A stretch of 64,000 nucleotides of DNA from Lysobacterales bacterium (GTDB lineage Bacteria; Pseudomonadota; Gammaproteobacteria; Xanthomonadales; BPKI01), in the NCBI GenBank assembly GCA_026005055.1, contig BPKI01000001.1:496001-560000 (forward strand), written 5' to 3'. How positions within the stretch are numbered: the first letter of the stretch is position 1; each line of letters starts with the position of its first letter. Of this stretch, positions 57,424-64,000 are shown in pieces. The notes below the pieces were generated by a model that saw only the letters and a program-made list of their open reading frames with translations, was not told where the DNA came from and did not search any database. The position numbers and the translations under genes are program-made.

Positions 57424-58160
57424 AGATTCTGATCGCCGACGACGAGCCGCTGGCCCGCGCCCGCCTGAGAGCCTTTCTCTCGAGCATCGAGGGCGCCGAG
57501 TGCGTGGGCGAGGCGGCGACCGGCCGCGAAGCGGTCGAAAAGAGCCAGACGCTGCAAGCGGAGGTGGTGTTGCTCGACATCCGGATGCCGGAGATGGACG
57601 GGCTCGAGGCGGCGCGATTGCTTTTGCGGCAGCACCCCCGACCGGCCGTGATCTTTTGCACCGCCTACGAGGAGCATGCAGTAGCCGCTTTCGAGGCGGA
57701 GGCCCTCGACTACCTGCTCAAGCCGGTGCGCCGAGAGCGGTTGATCGAGGCGCTCAGGCGAGCTCGGCGAATGCTCGATCGGCGCACCCTCGATCAGCTC
57801 GAGCGCGCGCTCGGAGGCGGGCCGCGCCGCCGCAGCCATCTCTGCGCACGGCTGCGGGGCGAATTGCGGCTGATCCCGATCGAGGAGGTCGCGTATCTTC
57901 ACGCGGAGGACAAGTACGTCGTGGTCTTCCACTCCCGAGGCAGCGACCTCCTCGACGAATCGCTCAAGCAACTCGAGCAGGAGTTCGGCGAGCGCTTCGT
58001 GCGCATCCACCGAAACTGCCTGGTGGCGCGCGATCGCATCCGCGGGCTTCGCCGCCTGCCCGATGGCGGGATGGGCCTGGAGCTCGCGGGTGTGGAGCGC
58101 CTCCTCGAGGTGAGCCGCCGCTGCCTGCCTTCGGTGCGCGAGCTGGTCGAATCCCTGTGA
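57420..58160 (+). CDS. algR: LytTR-family response regulator AlgR-like
   Basis: A 246-residue two-domain regulator. The receiver domain has acidic Asp7/Asp8, phosphoacceptor Asp53 (LLDIRMPEMDG), a threonine in CTAY and a lysine in LLKP. The C-terminal LytTR DNA-binding domain (about 140-245) has IEEVAYLHAEDKYVVVF and FVRIHRNCLVARDRI. AlgR of Pseudomonas controls alginate, type IV pili and cyclic-di-GMP; here the targets are unknown. It overlaps algZ (ATGA) and hemC (GTGA), the same gene order as in Pseudomonas. Confidence 0.9.
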   Translation: MKILIADDEPLARARLRAFLSSIEGAECVGEAATGREAVEKSQTLQAEVVLLDIRMPEMDGLEAARLLLRQHPRPAVIFCTAYEEHAVAAFEAEALDYLLKPVRRERLIEALRRARRMLDRRTLDQLERALGGGPRRRSHLCARLRGELRLIPIEEVAYLHAEDKYVVVFHSRGSDLLDESLKQLEQEFGERFVRIHRNCLVARDRIRGLRRLPDGGMGLELAGVERLLEVSRRCLPSVRELVESL

Positions 58161-59035
58161 GGCTGCGCATCGCCACTCGGCGCAGCCCGCTGGCCTTGTG
58201 GCAGAGCGAGCACGTCGCCGCGCGCCTGCGCGCCCACGATCCCGACTGCGCGATCGAGCTCGTGCCGATCCTCACTGAAGGGGACCGCATCCTCGACCGC
58301 GCGCTCGCCGACTTCGGCGGCAAGGGACTCTTCCTCAAGGAGCTCGAGGAGGCGCTGCTCGATGGCCGCGCCGATCTCGCCGTGCACTCGCTCAAGGACA
58401 TGCCGGCCAAAGAGCCGCCTGGGCTCATGCTCGCCGCCTTCTTGCCGCGCGAGGACGCGCGCGATGCCCTGGTTTCCGCGAACGGTGCGAGCCTTGGCGA
58501 GCTTCCGCCCGGGGCGCGGGTGGGCACGAGTTCGCCGCGGCGGCGCGCGCAGCTTCTGATGCTGCGTCCGGATCTCGAAGTCGTGCTCATGCGCGGCAAC
58601 GTCGGCACCAGGCTCGCCAAACTCGATCGCGGCGAGTGCGATGCCTTGTTGCTCGCCTATGCCGGGCTCAAACGCCTGGGCCTTGGCGAGCGGGCGAGCG
58701 AAATCCTGCCCGTCGAGACCATGGTCCCGGCCGCAGGGCAGGGGATCATCGCCGTCGAGTGCAGGAGCGAAGACCAGTGGCTGCTCGAACGGCTCGCACG
58801 CCTGGATGATCGCGAAAGCCGCCTCGCCGCACGCGCCGAACGCGCCTTCACCGCGGCCCTCGGCGGCCATTGCCACCGCCCGCTCGGCGCCCATGCCCGC
58901 CTGCAAGAGGGGCAGATCGAGCTCATCGCTTTCGCCGCCTCCGATGATGCCCCCGGGCGGCGCGAGCGCCTCCTCGGCCCCTCCTCCGCGCCCGAATCGC
59001 TCGGGCAAAGCCTGGCACGTTTATTGAGGCCCTGA
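58157..59035 (+). CDS. hemC: Hydroxymethylbilane synthase (porphobilinogen deaminase)
   Basis: A 292-residue heme-pathway enzyme that joins four porphobilinogens. Visible pieces are IATRRSPLALWQSEHV, VHSLKDMPAKEPPGL and VGTSSPRRRAQLL. The dipyrromethane-cofactor cysteine is in GGHCHRPLGAH (Cys239). The GTG start overlaps the algR stop. The next heme gene, hemD, is missing from its usual place; an orphan gene follows instead after 124 bases. Confidence 0.95.
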   Translation: MRLRIATRRSPLALWQSEHVAARLRAHDPDCAIELVPILTEGDRILDRALADFGGKGLFLKELEEALLDGRADLAVHSLKDMPAKEPPGLMLAAFLPREDARDALVSANGASLGELPPGARVGTSSPRRRAQLLMLRPDLEVVLMRGNVGTRLAKLDRGECDALLLAYAGLKRLGLGERASEILPVETMVPAAGQGIIAVECRSEDQWLLERLARLDDRESRLAARAERAFTAALGGHCHRPLGAHARLQEGQIELIAFAASDDAPGRRERLLGPSSAPESLGQSLARLLRP

Positions 59036-59068
59036 GCCTGGCATGAGGCGCGAAGCGCCGGGGCTTTT
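59036..59068 (+). terminator. Possible terminator after hemC
   Basis: An inner stem GGCGC/GCGCC (59047-59051 with 59055-59059), possibly lengthened by AGCC/GGCT pairs, is followed by GGGGCTTTTC. The T-run is short, so this is tentative. Confidence 0.4.
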
Positions 59069-59159
59069 CACGAAGCGCGAATGACGCGCGCGCAATTCCG
59101 ATCAGGTTCAGCTTCGGCTGGCTTTACTCTTTCGAGTTTGTGCGATCGCGGAGCGGGTC

Positions 59160-60416
59160 ATGCCGAGGCGCAAGACGAACATCGTCGAGATCAACCAAGA
59201 ACTTGAAGAATTCCTCAAAGTGATACAAGAGCAAGCCGCATTGAAAATCTATGAATACGGCATGTCGCACGCCAGCAACAGACCGGTGGATTTGAATTTT
59301 ATTATTCCTTTGGAAGATTTTGACATCGACTATAGCAAGCTCGATCCTCAATCGGTCAACCAAGCGATTAAAAAGGCCGCTGCCCTGGCGAAATGTGAGT
59401 TTCTGGACGAAATCCTCACTGAGGATCGAAAACGAGCATTTCGTTTTCGGGTGGAGCGCGGTTATATCTCGGAGTTGAGAGCGAAGTGTCAGCGCAAACT
59501 CGATGAATCCCGATGGCTCAAGGCGACCTGCGCCTTCGAGTTCGCGCCAAGCTTATTCCGCCTGAGGGCATCTGCTGAGGGAATGGAAGAGTTCTACTTG
59601 AGCGCTCTGTTGGTCATGCAGCGAGGCTTTCTCGCCGTCAGCAGGCCCACGAGTACGGTGGTGTTGGAGGAGACGAGCGGCGATGCCGCTTCGGCCAAGG
59701 AGACGACGGCCGAGCGCGGGGCGCCTTCGGAATCGGAGCCGATCGTGTTCATCACTCGCGAGGGGGCGGGCCCGGAGAGCGTACTGCCGGTACTGATCGC
59801 CGCTCGTCTGGCGCAGCGCGGCCGTCCGGTGGTGTTCGAGCGGTGGCGCGGGCGCAATCGGAGAAGGCGGTGGCGCGTGAGCGGGTTCGGAGAGCGCGCG
59901 CTGGCTCGCTTCGACGCTTTGCCCGCGCGCTCGGAAGATGCGGAGCCGGAATTCCCCGAGCGCGCTTACCGGATCGTCCACGGCGAGGGAAGCAGTTTGC
60001 TCCGTTCAGCCAAGCTCGCCGAGCACGGCCATCGGATCGTGATCCTTTTGCCGCCGTACTTCGATCCCGGATTCGCCATGAAGATTTGGCGAGCGCGGAA
60101 AAGACTCGCGAAAAGCAAGGTTCTCGCCGCTCCAATCGGGCACTGCGGTTTTCCCTGTCATTGGTGTCATCCGATCAATCCTCTTCGCTCCGTCTTCGAG
60201 CTGTGGGCGGAGCTTTGTTGGAACTGCTCGCTTCGTCTGCTCCCGCGGCTCCCGCCAATGGTCTTTCCGAGGGAGGGGTTATGGTCGTGGTCGCCGCTTC
60301 TCTCACCGCTGTTCGGGGCGGCCGCCGAGCACGTGGAGCTGGAGCTTTCGGAGCGTGAGCTGAATGAGGCGCTCGAATCGGTGCTCCGTGCGCTCGAGAT
60401 TCCTCAGAAGCCGTAG
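59160..60416 (+). CDS. Orphan protein of unknown function with mixed base composition
   Basis: A 418-residue protein I do not recognise. The first 140 residues are lysine/isoleucine-rich ([22 protein letters not shown], split over residues 10-31) and encoded by visibly AT-richer DNA. They are followed by a threonine/glutamate linker (about 163-190). A GC-rich second half opens with a Rossmann-like stretch ([10 protein letters not shown]) and a basic patch ([13 protein letters not shown]). It has a cysteine cluster ([17 protein letters not shown]) near residue 335. No signal peptide or membrane helix is clear. The composition switch suggests a fusion or partial transfer. Confidence 0.6.
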   Translation: MPRRKTNIVEINQELEEFLKVIQEQAALKIYEYGMSHASNRPVDLNFIIPLEDFDIDYSKLDPQSVNQAIKKAAALAKCEFLDEILTEDRKRAFRFRVERGYISELRAKCQRKLDESRWLKATCAFEFAPSLFRLRASAEGMEEFYLSALLVMQRGFLAVSRPTSTVVLEETSGDAASAKETTAERGAPSESEPIVFITREGAGPESVLPVLIAARLAQRGRPVVFERWRGRNRRRRWRVSGFGERALARFDALPARSEDAEPEFPERAYRIVHGEGSSLLRSAKLAEHGHRIVILLPPYFDPGFAMKIWRARKRLAKSKVLAAPIGHCGFPCHWCHPINPLRSVFELWAELCWNCSLRLLPRLPPMVFPREGLWSWSPLLSPLFGAAAEHVELELSERELNEALESVLRALEIPQKP

Positions 60417-61189
60417 GCGGAAAAGCCTCCATCCACGGCGATGATTTGGCCCGTGATGTAACTTGCGGCCGGCAGGCAGAGGAAGGCGACGAGCGAAGCG
60501 ATCTCCTCCGGTTCGGCGATGCGCCCAAGGGGCGTACGGGCGAGGACTTCCTCGCGGTAATCGGGGTCGGAGAGCGCCGAAGCGGTACGGCGGGTGCGCG
60601 TGTACCAAGGGGCCACGGCGTTGACGCGGATGCCATCGCTGGCCCATTCGCAGGCGAGGTTGCGCACGAGTTGATGCAGACCCGCTTTCGCCACCCCGTA
60701 GGGCGCGCCGGTACGCACATGGGTGAGGCCGGCGACCGATCCGATGAACACGATCGCCGAGGCGGGATGACGGGAAAGCCAAGGGTGAAGCAGACGGCTG
60801 AGCTCGAAGCCGGAAAAGAGGTTGATCTCGAAGAGCGAGCGCCACTCGGCCTCGGTGAAGTCGAGCACCGGCCGCGTCAGGTTCGCGCCCACGGCATGAA
60901 CGAAGACGTGGATCGCTTCGCCGAGGTCATTGAGCCAGTCGATGAGCTCGAGCCTCTGTTCGGGCGAGGCCAGATCGGCAGAGAAGCTCAAGACCACGCG
61001 ATCGCGGTCCAGGCTGCGCAACTCCTCGGCCGCCTGCTCGAGTGCGTCGTGCTCGCGGGCCACGAGCAGGAGGTGGGCTCCGAAGGCGAACAGCTCGCGG
61101 GCGCACGCGAGCCCGATACCGTGCGAGGCGCCGGTCAACAACACGGTCTGTCCAGCAAGCGACCAGCGCTCGGCGGGAAGGCTTCGCAT
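60404..61189 (-). CDS. Short-chain dehydrogenase/reductase
   Basis: A 261-residue classical SDR. The cofactor motif is TGASHGIG near residue 19, the catalytic serine is in GSVAGL, and YGVAK holds the Tyr and Lys. [12 protein letters not shown] and [16 protein letters not shown] complete the FabG-like pattern. It resembles tropinone-reductase-like SDRs, but the substrate is unknown. A -10-like hexamer sits 6 bases before the ATG. The 3' end overlaps the convergent orphan gene by 13 bases. Confidence 0.85.
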   Translation of the reverse strand: MRSLPAERWSLAGQTVLLTGASHGIGLACARELFAFGAHLLLVAREHDALEQAAEELRSLDRDRVVLSFSADLASPEQRLELIDWLNDLGEAIHVFVHAVGANLTRPVLDFTEAEWRSLFEINLFSGFELSRLLHPWLSRHPASAIVFIGSVAGLTHVRTGAPYGVAKAGLHQLVRNLACEWASDGIRVNAVAPWYTRTRRTASALSDPDYREEVLARTPLGRIAEPEEIASLVAFLCLPAASYITGQIIAVDGGFSAYGF

Positions 61190-61195
61190 CGCGTT

Positions 61196-61201
61196 AGCAT
61201 A
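61196..61201 (-). promoter_or_regulatory. -10-like TATGCT directly before the SDR gene
   Basis: TATGCT on the minus strand ends 6 bases before the ATG at 61189, with no ribosome-binding site. The hexamer and spacing are the same as before the esterase gene. Confidence 0.5.
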
Positions 61202-61227
61202 GCGGCTCGCCTGGCGCGGTCGAACGG

Positions 61228-61755
61228 ATGGCGATGCGAGCATCTTTACCCTGGCTCTTGGCCTTGTGCCTTGGCGCTTGCGCGAGGAGCGGCTGCCCTG
61301 AGGACCCGCAAGCGCTTGCGCGCGAAGAAGGCCGCGAGGGCCGCCCGCCGAGTTTGCCCAGCGGCGAGTGCCGGCTGAGCGGCGATCGGCTCGTGGCTTA
61401 TCAGCTCGCCTATCGACAGGCCTTGAGCGGCTACTGCAGCGGCAGCCGCGGCTGGATCGAGGGTCAGCGCGGTCGAGAAAACCCCGAGCCATGCCGCGAG
61501 ACGGAGCATCCGGATTTCGTGCAGGCGCTGAGGCTCGGTCGCGAGTACGCGCGCTTCGCCACGGAAGTGGATCAGTTGCGCAAGGAGCTCGCCGGGCTCA
61601 AGGACGAGGAGGCCCAGAACGAAGCGATCCGGCGCATGCAGAAGGCGCTTTCGGAGATGGAGGCCATCCGCGCAGTCGCCGTCGTGCGCGGCTGGACCCT
61701 AAGCGAGGGCGCGATCGAAAGCGCTCCCCGGGAGCAAGATTCGGCTCGCGACTAG
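61228..61755 (+). CDS. DUF2799 lipoprotein
   Basis: A 175-residue lipoprotein. A signal sequence with lipobox LGAC (Cys near residue 18) is followed by the DUF2799 pattern of glycine and cysteine blocks ([34 protein letters not shown]). A C-terminal coiled coil then runs from about 108 to 150 ([20 protein letters not shown]). The function of DUF2799 is unknown. It is divergent from the SDR gene. A second start two codons in (MRASLPW) would also work. Confidence 0.78.
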   Translation: MAMRASLPWLLALCLGACARSGCPEDPQALAREEGREGRPPSLPSGECRLSGDRLVAYQLAYRQALSGYCSGSRGWIEGQRGRENPEPCRETEHPDFVQALRLGREYARFATEVDQLRKELAGLKDEEAQNEAIRRMQKALSEMEAIRAVAVVRGWTLSEGAIESAPREQDSARD

Positions 61756-61876
61756 TGCGCCGGCGGGGGAAGTGTCCCCCGGGGAGGGTTCGGGTCTCGC
61801 CGGCACAAAATTCTTGATTATAACCACTCGGACCGCCGAGTTTCGCAATTTATCAAGCTTTCCTTTCAACGATCCT

Positions 61877-61910
61877 GAGGCTCCCGTGGTAACACGAAAC
61901 GAGGAGCCTC
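61877..61910 (+). promoter_or_regulatory. 5' leader hairpin that hides the ribosome-binding site of the AAA+ gene
   Basis: GAGGCTCC (61877-61884) pairs perfectly with GGAGCCTC (61903-61910). A small inner stem CGTG/CACG (61885-61888 with 61893-61896) lies within the loop. The GAGGAG ribosome site (61901-61906) lies in the 3' arm, 6 bases before the ATG. Folding would block initiation, so translation may be conditionally controlled. Confidence 0.6.
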
Positions 61911-61912
61911 TC

Positions 61913-63157
61913 ATGAAAAATCGAAACGAGATCTCCGATGCCGAGTTCGACGCGCTCTGCGACATCCTGCTGCAACGCACTCGCAGGACCGAGGGCGATG
62001 GCAGGGAGGCGGGAGGAGCCGACGAAGCCGCTTGCGCGGCCGCTCAGGAGGCGGCGAGCAAGCGGATGGTGCGGGTCATCGCGCCTGATGATTTCGAGCG
62101 CTTCGACGCGCGCGAGCGCCAGGTCCCGCGGGGCGAGCCATCGCGCAGCATCCTCAGCGAAGAGCCGAGCAATGCGCGCGGCGCCCTGCTCAAGAAACTG
62201 CGCGCTGAACACGGCGAGCGAAAGGATGAGGCCTTCCTGCGCGAGTTCCGCTTGCCTGGGCAAGCCGAGCTCGACAAGCTCGATGCGTACAGGCGCGAAC
62301 TGCCCGATCCCGACGCGGCACGCGTCCTCGAGTTCATCAGCGGCAAGCTCAGGATCATCCGCCACGCCAAAGACATCGGGCCGAAGCTTCGCCTTCCTCC
62401 GATCCTGCTCGTCGGCCCGCCCGGCTGCGGCAAAACGCAGCTCGCCCTTTCCATCGGCCAGATTCTCGCGCTTCCCACGGTGTTCATCTCGGTCGAGCAG
62501 CTGCAGGACGTCGGCGTGCTCGCGGGCACCTCGCAGATCTACAGCAACACGATGCCAGGCCGTGTCTTCAGCGAGCTGGTGCTGGGCGAGGTCGCCAACC
62601 CGCTGTTCATCGTCGATGAGGTCGACAAGCTCCCGGGTAGCTCGACTCGCGGGGATCCGCGCGGCGTCTTGAGCACGCTGCTCGAAGCGCAAACCGCACA
62701 GCGCGCCCAGGACGCCGCCTTCGATGGGTTGCTCTTCGATGCCAGCCACATCTTTTGGATCGGCACCGCGAACGCGCTCGATCCAATTCCCGAGCATCTA
62801 CTGAGCCGCTTCCTCGTCTTCGAGGTAGGCCCGGGGGTGGCTGCCAATCCCGCGGCTCAGCTGAAGCTGTTGCAGAAGGTGATCGCCGAGAAGGAGCGCG
62901 ATTTCCGATACCAGATCGCGGTCGAGTGCGAAGAGAAGATCCATCGAAGCCTCCGCGGCCTCCAGCGCGGCTTGCCCAGGCTCGACTACCGCATCCTGCG
63001 CGCGATTTTCGAGTACGCCTGCGATCTCGCTTTGCTCAGGGCGATCGAGCAAGGTGCGCAAAAGGCCGAGCTCTCGGCCCGCGACCTGCAGAAGGCCGCC
63101 TCCCTGTGGGTAGAGGCCCGCGAAAGCGATTTCGCTGCCTCCACCCTCCTCCACTGA
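61913..63157 (+). CDS. Lon-like AAA+ ATPase lacking a protease domain
   Basis: A 414-residue ATPase. The N-terminal 150 residues are charged and helical. The AAA+ module follows: Walker A GPPGCGKTQ (168-176), Walker B FIVDEVDKLPGSS near 233, and sensor-1 IGTANALDPIPEHLLSRF, split over residues 282-299. The wording is close to the Lon ATPase, yet the Lon N-domain and Ser-Lys protease domain are absent. The helical small domain (about 320-405) ends the protein. It starts after a hairpin-blocked ribosome site. An acidic repeat protein follows 26 bases later, probably as its partner or client. Confidence 0.78.
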   Translation: MKNRNEISDAEFDALCDILLQRTRRTEGDGREAGGADEAACAAAQEAASKRMVRVIAPDDFERFDARERQVPRGEPSRSILSEEPSNARGALLKKLRAEHGERKDEAFLREFRLPGQAELDKLDAYRRELPDPDAARVLEFISGKLRIIRHAKDIGPKLRLPPILLVGPPGCGKTQLALSIGQILALPTVFISVEQLQDVGVLAGTSQIYSNTMPGRVFSELVLGEVANPLFIVDEVDKLPGSSTRGDPRGVLSTLLEAQTAQRAQDAAFDGLLFDASHIFWIGTANALDPIPEHLLSRFLVFEVGPGVAANPAAQLKLLQKVIAEKERDFRYQIAVECEEKIHRSLRGLQRGLPRLDYRILRAIFEYACDLALLRAIEQGAQKAELSARDLQKAASLWVEARESDFAASTLLH

Positions 63158-63183
63158 AACCCTCATCAGCCAGGAGATCACGC

Positions 63184-64000
63184 CATGCGCGATGACACCA
63201 ACCGTTCCCTCGGTCCTACCGGCATTTCCCTCGATTCTGCCAATGGCTCGTGCCATCCCGTGAACCCCCCATCCCTCGCTTCCGAGCAGAAGCAGGAGAT
63301 GCCCTCATTGGCCTCTCCTCCTCCGCTCTCTTTGCCCGCTGAGAAGGCGGCCTCGGCCATAGGAAGGCCGTATGGCGCCTGCGATGAGCGCTTTTCGCAT
63401 GCGGGCGCGCAAGCGGGTCGTATGCCCACACCTCCGCCGGGAAGCGGCGCCATGCAGGAAGGCGAGGATGCTCGCCTCGCTCCGAGGCTCGAGCGAATGA
63501 GCCACGGTGCCGAGATACGCGCCGCTCTACCCACGGGCCAGGGCCCTGAGCAGGGGGACCCGGAGGAGATGGACGTTCGACAGTTCTGGGCCTACGTCCT
63601 GCGGCGGCTCCTGGACGCCAGGATCATCGGTCAGGACGATCGAAGCGAGACCGGGGAGGAGCACTTGCAGGAGGACGAAGCGCCGCTCGCTGATCAGCCT
63701 CATCCGGAAGGCGATCGCGACCATGAGCCGGACCGGGCCCTCGATGACGAGGCGCCTTCGCTGGATGATGAACCGCCGCCCCCTCCTCCCGAAGACCTCG
63801 GTTCGTTCGACGACGAGGTGCCTTGGGAGGCTGTCGAGCCGCCGCCTCCTCCCCCCGAAGATCTTCGCTCGCTCGACGACGAGGGGGATGAGGTCGATGG
63901 CATCGAGGGCGAGTTTTGGCCACTCGACCACGAGGAGGACTTCGAGTCGCGGCCTGGCTCAGCCGATGAGGACGAGGCTTGGCCATCCGGCGGGGGTGGC
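63184..64000 (+). CDS. Acidic proline-repeat protein, 3' end outside the window
   Basis: At least 272 residues; the frame is open to the last base. It starts 26 bases after the AAA+ stop, with AGGAG 8 to 12 bases before the ATG. The first half is proline/serine-rich and low in structure. A short helical segment (VRQFWAYVLRRLLDARII, about residues 130-147) is the only hydrophobic part. The rest is very acidic with two 16-residue repeats (EPPPPPPEDLxSxDDE). No family is recognised. It looks disordered, like a scaffold or substrate of the AAA+ ATPase; that is inference. Confidence 0.65.
63770..63883 (+). repeat. Two 48-base direct repeats encoding an acidic proline-rich unit
   Basis: Units 63770-63817 and 63836-63883 encode EPPPPPPEDLGSFDDE and EPPPPPPEDLRSLDDE with an 18-base spacer, a 66-base period. 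Several codons differ silently, so the repeat is kept at the protein level. Confidence 0.8.

Overview
This is a GC-rich, densely packed stretch of a gammaproteobacterial chromosome that carries the replication-origin neighbourhood: rpmH-rnpA-yidC-mnmE reading left and dnaA-dnaN-recF-gyrB reading right, with a perfect DnaA box in the dnaA-dnaN gap and two parS sites inside recF. UbiJ-UbiB, an AlgZ/AlgR-type pair next to hemC, divergent speA/speE, a LysR gene divergent from aceB-aceA, and exported proteins ending in a DGFE motif fit the Lysobacterales (Xanthomonadales) or a close relative. That placement is inference, because no rRNA gene is present.

Left arm (1-29.8 kb): a YadG-like ABC ATPase fragment, ferredoxin-NADP reductase, a secreted S33 peptidase, an ABC-2 exporter (natAB), tyrS, an exported PGRP-type amidase, xthA, the glyoxylate-shunt genes with their likely LysR regulator, a DevCAB-like export operon, a PlsC-like acyltransferase, a small lipoprotein, two methyltransferases, a BLUF light sensor, the ubiJ-ubiB-LamG-truC operon, an OleD-like reductase, a third methyltransferase, a frameshifted cytochrome c/barrel-like fusion, and the mnmE-yidC-rnpA-rpmH operon.

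Origin and right arm (29.8-59 kb): dnaA, dnaN, recF, gyrB; a DUF1329 protein with a diguanylate cyclase; two exported propeller-type proteins; a periplasmic orphan under a Fur-like box; hrpB-tatD-speA facing speE; a fourth methyltransferase; a phosphopantetheinyl transferase coupled to pdxJ; an M48 lipoprotein/ATP-grasp/7TM-transglutaminase operon beside an MscS channel; and esterase-algZ-algR-hemC.

Right end (59-64 kb): more accessory in character. It holds an orphan protein whose first third is AT-richer than the rest, a short-chain dehydrogenase, a DUF2799 lipoprotein, and a Lon-like AAA+ ATPase without a protease domain. The ATPase ribosome-binding site lies in a perfect hairpin, and it is followed by an acidic proline-repeat protein that runs off the window. 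This pair is the best candidate for an undescribed system.

Two genome-wide habits stand out. Seven genes have a -10-like hexamer ending only 6-8 bases before the start codon, which suggests leaderless mRNAs. Convergent neighbours repeatedly overlap at their 3' ends. No tRNA, rRNA, insertion sequence, prophage or CRISPR array was recognised.
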